Below, one piece after another: positions 57,175 through 64,000 of a DNA stretch of 64,000 bases. Numbering within the stretch: position 1 is the first letter of the stretch; every line of letters begins with the position of its first letter. This DNA comes from Vibrio injensis (GTDB taxonomy: Bacteria; Pseudomonadota; Gammaproteobacteria; Enterobacterales; Vibrionaceae). Location: the NCBI RefSeq assembly GCF_001895205.1, contig NZ_BDJF01000011.1, positions 62,001 to 126,000 on the forward strand, read 5' to 3'. The position numbers and the translations under genes were made by a program. The notes under the pieces were generated by a model that was given only the letters and a program-made list of their open reading frames with translations, did not search any database and was not told the DNA's origin.

Positions 57175-58191
57175 TCAGCTCCGCCAGTCAACAACCGTCT
57201 GTTCAATCGCACCAAATACGCTATCTCCTTGCTCATTGAGCATTTCCAGTTTAATCGTATCCCCGACTTGCATAAAAGCAGTGCTGGGCTGACCATCTCG
57301 AATGGTCTCAATCATACGTAACTCAGCAATACACGAATAGCCGACACCGCCTTCTTGAATCGACGAGCCATATTCAGTTCCTTGCTTATTCGATACGGTT
57401 CCAGAACCTATAATGGTACCACTGCATAAAGGGCGAGATTTCGCGGCATGAGCAATCAGCTGAGGAAAATCAAACGTCATATCGACCCCTGCATTAGGAC
57501 AACCAAATAACTGACCATTATAAGTTGATAGTAATGGCAAAGATAACTTAGCGCCGTCCCACGCCGCATTGAGTTCATCCGGAGTCACTGCCACCGGAGA
57601 AAAAGCAGAACTCGGCTTCGATTGAAAAAAGCCAAAACCTTTGGCTAATTCATTAGGGATTAACCCACGTAGAGAAACATCATTCACCAGCATCACTAAG
57701 CGAATATATTGCCCAGCCTGATCGGCGGTTATCCCCATAGGCACATCATCGGTGATCACCGCCACTTCAGCTTCAAAATCTAACCCCCATTGAGGGTCTG
57801 CAAGTGGGATGGGCTCTCGTGGGTTAAGGAAACTGTCCGAACCGCCTTGATACATTAATGGGTCGGTCCAAAAGCTGGCAGGCATTTCTGCCCCTCTGGC
57901 TTGCCGCACTAATTGCACATGATTGACGTAAGCGGAACCATCCGCCCATTGAAAGGCCCTTGGTAACGGCGAGTTACAGTTATCCTCAACAAACGGTAAA
58001 GTATGCGTCAGTTGTCCCGCATTTAAAGCATGTGAAATTTCTTGTAATGGCCCTTCTACTTTATGCCAATCATCAAGTGCTTGCTGTAATGTCGAAGCTA
58101 AATGATCAACAACCACACAGCGTTGTAAATCTCGACTAACAACAACCAATTGACCATCTCGCGTATCATTTTTTAACGTGGCTAACTTCAT
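57175..58191 (-). CDS. Fumarylacetoacetase (FAH family)
   Basis: 338 residues with the FAH metal-site pattern (GLDFEAEVAVITDDVPMG, GTVSNKQGTEYG). It splits fumarylacetoacetate into fumarate and acetoacetate. The ATGA overlap with the dioxygenase gene shows coupled translation. Confidence 0.92.
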   Translation of the reverse strand: MKLATLKNDTRDGQLVVVSRDLQRCVVVDHLASTLQQALDDWHKVEGPLQEISHALNAGQLTHTLPFVEDNCNSPLPRAFQWADGSAYVNHVQLVRQARGAEMPASFWTDPLMYQGGSDSFLNPREPIPLADPQWGLDFEAEVAVITDDVPMGITADQAGQYIRLVMLVNDVSLRGLIPNELAKGFGFFQSKPSSAFSPVAVTPDELNAAWDGAKLSLPLLSTYNGQLFGCPNAGVDMTFDFPQLIAHAAKSRPLCSGTIIGSGTVSNKQGTEYGSSIQEGGVGYSCIAELRMIETIRDGQPSTAFMQVGDTIKLEMLNEQGDSVFGAIEQTVVDWRS

Positions 58192-59333
58192 GGCGTATCC
58201 TTATGCTCTTTCCAGCTATAAACGTACTGAGGATTTTCTACTTTTTTAACCGCGTCGGTAAATTGCAGAGCGTGACGAGTATCAATCATCACCGCGACTT
58301 CATCGGTAAAGGTTTTACTGTTTTTTAATCCGGCTTGGAACGCTTTCGGATGTGGGCCATGGGTAAAACCCGCAGGGTGAAACGTCACCATACCAGCTTC
58401 AATATTATCGCGACTAAAGAAATCCCCCGCGTGATAAAACAGCACTTCATCATAATCATCATTATTGTGATAAAACGGCACTTTTAATGCGCCGGGATCA
58501 CTTTCAATCGGTCTTGGTACAAACGTACAGACTACAAACCCTTGCCCAACAAAGGTAGTATGGGCTGATGGCGGCAAATGATAACGATGGGACATTAGCG
58601 GTCGAATATCTCGCCAATTCAATCTCAGTACCGCCAGATCGCCATGCCAGCCTACCGCATCTAGAGGATTAAAAGGATAGGTGATCACACTGACTTGATC
58701 ATGACGTTTAACTTCAACGTGCGTAGTACGCTCCGAATATTGCGCCTGAAAACGTGCATTGATGCTCGGCACTTCAAGCACCGCCGGATCAAACAAAGCG
58801 TGCTGACCGACAATGCCTTTTTCTGGTAACGCATAAGCGGCATCCGTATTCTCGATCATCAACAAAAACAACGGTTCATTAGGGTCTAAACGCCAAGTCG
58901 TTGAGCGCGGAATTAACACATAATCCCCTTCATGAATCGTCATATGGCCATAATCACAAAACAGCTCGGCACTGCCTTTATGAACAAATAATAATTCATC
59001 GCCATCCGCATTACGCACCAATTGGGTCATTGGTTGGCTAAGCTGCCAGACCCGGATTTTCACCTCTTGGTTATGCAGTAAATGAGGGACAGACCAAGGG
59101 GAGGATTGTTCAGAGTGGCTCAAGTGATTTAAGTTAAATGCTCTGGGCCGTAAATCGCCCTGCCATTCGGTCCATGCGGTGGGTGGATGCTGATGATGAA
59201 AGTGACTCGCAGCGCCAAAAAAGCCACTGCGCCCAGCTTCTCGCTCATAGATCGCTTGCTCAGGAAAATCCGCATGAGCCTGTTTCGAAAACACTCCTTC
59301 GCGATGAGGAAACGTAAACGGTTTATGCATCAT
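58188..59333 (-). CDS. hmgA: Homogentisate 1,2-dioxygenase
   Basis: About 381 residues. Cupin-type iron ligands are in YDEVLFYHAGDFFSRD and TFHPAGFTHGPHP. It opens the homogentisate ring to maleylacetoacetate; loss gives brown pyomelanin in vibrios. ATG 59333 follows GGAG and overlaps the hppD end by 11 bases. Confidence 0.92.
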   Translation of the reverse strand: MMHKPFTFPHREGVFSKQAHADFPEQAIYEREAGRSGFFGAASHFHHQHPPTAWTEWQGDLRPRAFNLNHLSHSEQSSPWSVPHLLHNQEVKIRVWQLSQPMTQLVRNADGDELLFVHKGSAELFCDYGHMTIHEGDYVLIPRSTTWRLDPNEPLFLLMIENTDAAYALPEKGIVGQHALFDPAVLEVPSINARFQAQYSERTTHVEVKRHDQVSVITYPFNPLDAVGWHGDLAVLRLNWRDIRPLMSHRYHLPPSAHTTFVGQGFVVCTFVPRPIESDPGALKVPFYHNNDDYDEVLFYHAGDFFSRDNIEAGMVTFHPAGFTHGPHPKAFQAGLKNSKTFTDEVAVMIDTRHALQFTDAVKKVENPQYVYSWKEHKDTP

Positions 59334-60396
59334 CCAATACTCCACGACGAATTTGATCTTCTTCTATCGATTCAAACAAGGCTTTGAAATTACCTTCGCC
59401 AAAACCTTGATTGCCTTTGCGCTGAATAATTTCAAAAAAGACTGGACCAATAACGGTTTGGGTAAATATTTGCAGCAAAATACCATCTTTGAGCGGTGCA
59501 CCATCAATCAATACCCGCAATTCGCGTAACTCATCAACGGATTCATGATGACCGGGAACGCGCGAATTAATTTTCTCATAGTAGGTATCTGGGGTAGGCA
59601 TAAATTCCATACCTTGCGATCGCAACGTACGTACGGTGTGATAAATATCGGTGGTACTCAAGGCGATATGTTGAATCCCTTCGCCATTGTATTCACGCAA
59701 AAACTCTTCAATTTGTGATTTATCATCACGCGATTCATTGATTGGAATACGAATTTTTCCACATGGTGAGGTCATCGCTCGGCTAACAAGCCCGGTTAAC
59801 TTGCCTTCAATATCGAAATATCGAATCTCTTTAAAGTTCGCCAGCTGTTCATAAAAACCAGCCCACTTATCCATATTGCCTTGTTTTACGTTATGAGTCA
59901 GATGATCGATTTCGCATAAACCAACCTGCTTGTGCTGCAAACGCTGCTCTGCATCGTCGTAAAATAAGAAATCAACATCATAAATACTTTTATCGCCATA
60001 GCGGTCGACAAAGTACAACAAACTGTCACCAATCCCATAAATCGCTGGAATGCTCAATTCCATCGGCCCTATTTCACCTTGATAAGCCTTGGCTCCACAA
60101 CTTAAGGCATGTTGCAATGCGCTTGCTGCATCCTTGACTCGAAATGCCATACCACAGACCGAAGGGCCATGCAGCTTTGCAAAGTCAGCCGCTTGACTAT
60201 GAGGTTGAGCATTGATGATGAAATTGATATCCCCTTGACGATATAGCCAAGCTTGTTTAGAGCGGTGTTTCGCGATTTCAGCAAAACCTAAAGAAGTGAA
60301 CAGCTGTTTTAGTGCTTCAATCCCCTGCGCATCCGCTGCCGTGTATTCAACAAACTCAAAACCATCGGTACCAAGAGGGTTACTTATTGATGTCAT
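59323..60396 (-). CDS. hppD: 4-hydroxyphenylpyruvate dioxygenase
   Basis: 357 residues, two glyoxalase-fold halves. Iron ligands are His in IDHLTHNV, His in IQHIALST and Glu in FFEIIQRKG, and the C-terminal GFGEGNFKALFESIE helix closes the site. It makes homogentisate from the tyrosine-derived keto acid. First gene of the four-gene operon behind a TyrR-type box. Confidence 0.94.
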   Translation of the reverse strand: MTSISNPLGTDGFEFVEYTAADAQGIEALKQLFTSLGFAEIAKHRSKQAWLYRQGDINFIINAQPHSQAADFAKLHGPSVCGMAFRVKDAASALQHALSCGAKAYQGEIGPMELSIPAIYGIGDSLLYFVDRYGDKSIYDVDFLFYDDAEQRLQHKQVGLCEIDHLTHNVKQGNMDKWAGFYEQLANFKEIRYFDIEGKLTGLVSRAMTSPCGKIRIPINESRDDKSQIEEFLREYNGEGIQHIALSTTDIYHTVRTLRSQGMEFMPTPDTYYEKINSRVPGHHESVDELRELRVLIDGAPLKDGILLQIFTQTVIGPVFFEIIQRKGNQGFGEGNFKALFESIEEDQIRRGVLDDA

Positions 60397-60500
60397 GTCT
60401 AGGTTTCCTTTATAGGGTCGAAATCTCTATTAACCATGGCACGATTCAATAAAGTCGCAACGATCAGCCAATACCTAATACTGCCCCTAAAAAACACCAA

Positions 60501-60524
60501 CAATGTAACATTTTTGTTACATTG
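60501..60524. promoter_or_regulatory. TyrR/PhhR-type operator of the homogentisate operon
   Basis: TGTAAC-N6-GTTACA (60504-60521), inside a perfect 10-bp inverted repeat, matches the TyrR consensus TGTAAA-N6-TTTACA except for one base per half. It lies 108 bases upstream of hppD, so control by aromatic amino acids is likely. Confidence 0.75.
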
Positions 60525-60807
60525 AAAAGCCATAATCCGTTTAAGCCGCCAGTGGCTCATCAATCTCGTTGTCATTTTACTGACAAACCTCGCTCGAAAG
60601 AGCCGAGTTTAGTGAGTATAAATATCTATACAGGTGTAAAAAATGAAGGATTTAACTACTTAGCAAACTTAATGCAGGGTTATTTTTTAATCTTGCCTTA
60701 GATGACGCAACAAATAACGAATTGGTGAAATCAATGATTGCGCACTATCTTTAATCGATGCGTGTATACAACCGCATAAAAAAACGGAACCTTCGATAAC
60801 TTATGCC

Positions 60808-60835
60808 TTGTGCCTTGGCTCGCTTGCTCTATAAT
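60808..60835 (+). promoter_or_regulatory. Sigma-70 promoter of the EAL gene
   Basis: TTGTGC and a perfect TATAAT are 16 bases apart, about 63 bases before the TTG start. Confidence 0.6.
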
Positions 60836-60897
60836 GCGCAATCTGTGTACAATCCGTTTCAAATTTAAGACGAAGTTAGAAATACAGGTCAAAAGCA

Positions 60898-62391
60898 TTG
60901 CAAAATAAAAAAAGAGTCCTACTCAAAAAAATATTATCTGCTTGTCTTATCCCTATCCCGATCGTTTTTTTTTACGCTTACTACACCAGCGTCACAAGCA
61001 TTAATAGCCAACTGAATACGATTGCTGATTCATACGCCAAACGAATCGATAGTCTGGTCGCTGATCTCCATGATGAAAATGCCAAAGCGTTATACAGCAA
61101 CAAAAGCTGCGCTCAGATTCAAGAAGACTTACTGTTTGAAAGTTTATTGCGTGAAATGTTGATCGTTGAAGATCAACAGATCGTTTGTTCATCCAAACGA
61201 GGAGAAATGCAGTCAGACATCAGCTACTACTATCCAGATGGTATTATCACCAGTAAAGAACGCTTCTTTGACTTGCAAAACGATCCAGCCATGCGCACTT
61301 TATTAGTCATTGATGCCGATAAAAACAATCCCTATCGTGGTGCCATTTCTGTTGTCGATCAAGGTTATATTCAAGCTCGTCTCGGTTATCATACCGATAC
61401 TCGTATCGCGAAATTAATCGTCAAAGTCGGTAATGAATACTATCCAGCTAATAGTAAATTTATTACTAAGCAACATAATGTAAAAGTGAATTCCGCTAAT
61501 AAACTGTTTACGTTACAAATTGTCGCTAGTGACTCTTTTGTCACCGAACAGATAACCTTTTATCTACTGAGTGCCCTTCCAGCTTCGATTGCGCTGTCTT
61601 TCTTTATTTATGCACTATTTTTATTTTTTACTGGCCGAACTAGCCTACTCGATGATCTAAAAAGAGGATTAGAACGACACGAGCTATTTTTAGTCTATCA
61701 ACCAGTGATCGATAGCCAGAAACAAAATGTGGTCGGCTATGAAGCGTTACTGCGTTGGATTAATCCTAAATTGGGTTTTGTTAAACCCGATACGTTTATT
61801 CAAATTGCAGAAGAGTATGGCTTAATTAATAAAGTCACCGATTATGTGATTAATCAAGTCCAAAAAGACGCTCAGTATTTACCTAACCATCAGCAATTAC
61901 ACCTTAGCATTAATGTTCCGCCTTGTTATCTTTCGCATCAAAAACATATTCATCGTTTAATCCTTTGTGCCACTCATCTGGCGACTCAAGGAATTCAATT
62001 AGTGGTTGAAATTACTGAACGCCAACTGCTGGATCAAAAAGGACAAGCCGTTTTACATGAACTACGGCAAGCTGGCGTGATGATCTCTATTGATGATTTT
62101 GGCACAGGACAAACCTCGTTATCGGTCCTGCAACATATCGCTTTCGATTATTTAAAAATCGATAAATGCTTTATTGATTCGATTGGCGTGCAATCGGTTA
62201 GTGCCCCAATTTTAAACACCATTATTGAGCTGGCTCATCAGCTGAAAGTCAATATCGTCGCGGAAGGAGTGGAACATGCCGCTCAAGCCAAATACCTTGC
62301 CAACAAAGGGGTTCAATATCAACAAGGCTATTTCTACTCTAAACCCCTCGATCTTTCGACAATAACAAAGGGGAAAGCATCCTCATCCTAA
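60898..62391 (+). CDS. CSS-motif EAL-domain cyclic-di-GMP phosphodiesterase
   Basis: 497 residues: membrane helix (about 10-30), a periplasmic CSS domain with Cys71 (SNKSCAQ) and the CSS motif at 97-99, a second helix (about 222-246) and an EAL domain. EALLRW, the NVPP segment, EITERQ, DDFGTG and YLKIDK are intact, so activity is expected. In E. coli PdeC-type proteins the periplasmic Cys pair controls activity by redox state. The start is a TTG after CAGG. Confidence 0.9.
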   Translation: MQNKKRVLLKKILSACLIPIPIVFFYAYYTSVTSINSQLNTIADSYAKRIDSLVADLHDENAKALYSNKSCAQIQEDLLFESLLREMLIVEDQQIVCSSKRGEMQSDISYYYPDGIITSKERFFDLQNDPAMRTLLVIDADKNNPYRGAISVVDQGYIQARLGYHTDTRIAKLIVKVGNEYYPANSKFITKQHNVKVNSANKLFTLQIVASDSFVTEQITFYLLSALPASIALSFFIYALFLFFTGRTSLLDDLKRGLERHELFLVYQPVIDSQKQNVVGYEALLRWINPKLGFVKPDTFIQIAEEYGLINKVTDYVINQVQKDAQYLPNHQQLHLSINVPPCYLSHQKHIHRLILCATHLATQGIQLVVEITERQLLDQKGQAVLHELRQAGVMISIDDFGTGQTSLSVLQHIAFDYLKIDKCFIDSIGVQSVSAPILNTIIELAHQLKVNIVAEGVEHAAQAKYLANKGVQYQQGYFYSKPLDLSTITKGKASSS

Positions 62392-62418
62392 TGAAGACCA
62401 GCCAGAACAACACCAAGG

Positions 62419-62907
62419 TTACACCTTCTGTTGTGATAGGGATTTGCGCAACCAGTGTATATGCGGAACAAATCCCCCTTGCTGATAAAAATGTTGCGCC
62501 GTTTGATTAAACTCCCACACCTCAACAAACATTTCTTTGACGCCATAGTCAACGAATGTCTGCTCTAAATGAGCAAGAAGCGAGGCTGCGACTTTTTGTT
62601 GGCGATAACAGGGAACAACATATAGCTCATCAATACTGCCCATCGGAATGGGCTGACTGACACTCGAAATTAACTCACAAAAATGCCCAGTAATAAAACC
62701 AACGATCTGAGCCCCCTGTTTAGCAACGTAAACCAAACATTCCGGATCATCTAAATAACGAGCAATGCTCTTCTCTTGCTCAATCTCATGAGCGGTTTTG
62801 AAATAAGCTGGGCAAGCACGGTGATGCTCGTCGTGTAACTCAAACATCAACTGATTGAGTACTTCTAAATCATTTACCTGAGCCGCTGATAGGATAATTG
62901 TTGACAT
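62419..62907 (-). CDS. GNAT family N-acetyltransferase
   Basis: 162 residues; a single GNAT domain. The acetyl-CoA region reads DELYVVPCYRQQKVAASLLAHLE, with Val-Ala in place of the usual Gly-x-Gly/Ala. The segment VEVWEFNQTAQHFYQQGGFV is typical near the end. The substrate is unknown. Confidence 0.87.
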   Translation of the reverse strand: MSTIILSAAQVNDLEVLNQLMFELHDEHHRACPAYFKTAHEIEQEKSIARYLDDPECLVYVAKQGAQIVGFITGHFCELISSVSQPIPMGSIDELYVVPCYRQQKVAASLLAHLEQTFVDYGVKEMFVEVWEFNQTAQHFYQQGGFVPHIHWLRKSLSQQKV

Positions 62908-62959
62908 TGTCTTGCCATAACAGAAATAAAAACTAGAGCAATTCTAGCCAATAAAGACA

Positions 62960-62996
62960 AAAAAAAATACGCCCAACACCGATTAGTGTTGAGCGC
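62960..62996 (-). terminator. Terminator of the MFS gene
   Basis: On the minus strand a 10-bp stem with one mismatch (CGCTCAACAC/GTGTTGGGCG) is followed by TA and a long T-run. Confidence 0.85.
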
Positions 62997-63024
62997 ATGG
63001 GTTAGCATCAAAAAGTAAATAGCG

Positions 63025-64000
63025 CTACTCTGTGACTGGTGCTTTTACGGTTAATGCATCACGACGCAGCTTGAGAATAGTCAGTAGCATGGCACAAAGT
63101 GCTAGAACACTCATGCCGATATAAACCAAGCTAAAGCCTTGAGCTAACACATGGCTAGCAACTTGCGCCTGCTCAGCGCCATGCTCACTCACCGTCACGT
63201 CTTGGGGAACTCGTAGATAGAATAACGCCGAGCAAAATGCCACCCCTAATGCCCCACCTAACTCACGACCAAAGTTAAATAACGACATGCCAATACCACG
63301 ATCGCGAGCAGGCAACACACTTTGCACGACAACGCTGAGTGCGGGCAAGGTTAAGCCAAGTCCAATTCCTGCAAAACCGAGCGCGAAATTAACCCAAATA
63401 TCATAGTGAATTTGCCATAGCGCAATCATCGCCAAAGCAAAACCTAACGCTACCAACAATTTATAACGAGCAAACTTAGCAACTAACTTGCCGCCAACAT
63501 AAGCCCCCGCCGTGATACAAAACATGAAAATGACCATCACAACACCACTTTGTGATGGAGAAAGCCCCTTCTGCCATTGCAGTTGTAACGGTAAATAAAC
63601 TAACAGCGCAAACATCAACATTTGCGATCCCATCACCAACATAATGGCGGTTAAGTAGTTGGGTAAACGCGCTAAACGAGCGGGTAAAATAGGATCGCTC
63701 ACACGTTTTTCTACCAGTACGAGCATGACAAGGCTTGCCAATAAAATAAACGCACCCCAGCCATTCGGTATAAACGAGTGTGATGAAAGCAACAGCAGCA
63801 ACATGGTAGTGGCGATCATCAATAATCCGGCACCAAGCCAGTCAAAGCGGCTATTACGGCGTTTATTCAAGTGGCTGAGGTAACGATTAACCATCCATAA
63901 TGCTACCAAACCAAGAGGCAAGTTGATTCCAAATACCCAGCGCCACGTTAAATGATCGGCAAAATAACCGCCCAATAATGGCCCAGCAATACTCGATACC
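63025..64000 (-). CDS. MFS drug exporter of the DHA2 (EmrB/QacA) family, 3' part
   Basis: At least 325 residues remain; the 5' end lies beyond the window, and the frame stays open to its edge. The start of the visible part (IAGPLLGGYFADHLTWRWVFGINLPLG) is motif C and the following loop of 14-helix exporters. Several further helices and GRELGGALGVAF follow. The drug range cannot be told. Confidence 0.87.
   Translation of the reverse strand, partial: VSSIAGPLLGGYFADHLTWRWVFGINLPLGLVALWMVNRYLSHLNKRRNSRFDWLGAGLLMIATTMLLLLLSSHSFIPNGWGAFILLASLVMLVLVEKRVSDPILPARLARLPNYLTAIMLVMGSQMLMFALLVYLPLQLQWQKGLSPSQSGVVMVIFMFCITAGAYVGGKLVAKFARYKLLVALGFALAMIALWQIHYDIWVNFALGFAGIGLGLTLPALSVVVQSVLPARDRGIGMSLFNFGRELGGALGVAFCSALFYLRVPQDVTVSEHGAEQAQVASHVLAQGFSLVYIGMSVLALCAMLLTILKLRRDALTVKAPVTE

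Larger units (their letters stand above)
60397..60897. other. Intergenic region between hppD and the EAL gene
   Basis: About 500 bases without a gene. It holds the TyrR-type box near its left end and a sigma-70 promoter for the EAL gene near its right end. The middle (about 60600-60790) is AT-rich and I see nothing definite in it. Confidence 0.6.

Noticed and set aside
1..64000. tRNA, rRNA, CRISPR arrays, prophage or insertion sequences
   Set aside because: No cloverleaf, repeat-spacer pattern, transposase or phage gene was seen in the sequence.

Overview
The window looks like chromosomal DNA of a Vibrio-type gammaproteobacterium. Supporting signs are the TonB2 cluster with TtpC and DUF3450, the NorM efflux pump, the MobB-MoeA fusion, DUF2960, the potC-potD-potD arrangement and a formate dehydrogenase cluster with DUF3305/DUF3306. 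Coding density is high. I see no tRNA, rRNA, CRISPR array, phage or insertion sequence, and no clear frameshift. The species cannot be named from this alone.

Layout. Bases 1-2613 hold the end of potC and two potD paralogues for spermidine/putrescine uptake, separated by hairpins. Then come cobB (Sir2 deacylase) and a large anaerobic/respiratory formate module (about 3564-21976). On the minus strand this module carries DUF3305-DUF3306, a multi-cluster Fe-S protein, a TorD-like chaperone, a small Tat protein, formate dehydrogenase alpha (Cys type), beta and gamma, and a small membrane protein. On the plus strand are fdhD and the operon tupABC-mobA-mobB/moeA, which imports tungstate and finishes the cofactor; DUF2960 follows on the same strand. 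An NtrB/NtrC-type pair (sensor kinase plus sigma-54 activator) lies in the middle.

Four sigma-54 type -24/-12 elements stand in front of exactly the four transcription units of this module. Paired ACA-N3-TGT inverted repeats lie about 105-137 bases upstream of two of the predicted start sites. I read this as a local sigma-54 regulon in which the pair switches on enzyme, maturation factors and tungstate supply together. This is the most interesting system in the window.

Next is a housekeeping and mixed stretch (22065-27365): nagK, tapT-like DTW, a sterol desaturase family protein, an NlpC/P60 lipoprotein, a small conserved protein, a fructosamine-kinase-like protein with an altered active site, and a UPF0145 protein. 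A signalling group follows (27461-32582): a histidine kinase, an HD-GYP response regulator and two orphan periplasmic binding proteins. Then come a CPXCG protein, ribE/norM, a DUF3080 lipoprotein and a periplasmic ATP-dependent ligase.

The last third holds the TonB2 energy-transduction operon behind a Fur-box-like site, and an eight-gene chemosensory operon (mcp-like, cheY, STAS, cheA, mcp, cheW, cheR, cheB). It continues with an MBL-fold hydrolase, a ugpBAEC glycerol-3-phosphate-type ABC importer, and the tyrosine/homogentisate operon hppD-hmgA-fahA-maiA behind a TyrR-type box. It ends with a CSS-EAL phosphodiesterase, a GNAT acetyltransferase and a DHA2-type MFS pump cut by the window edge.
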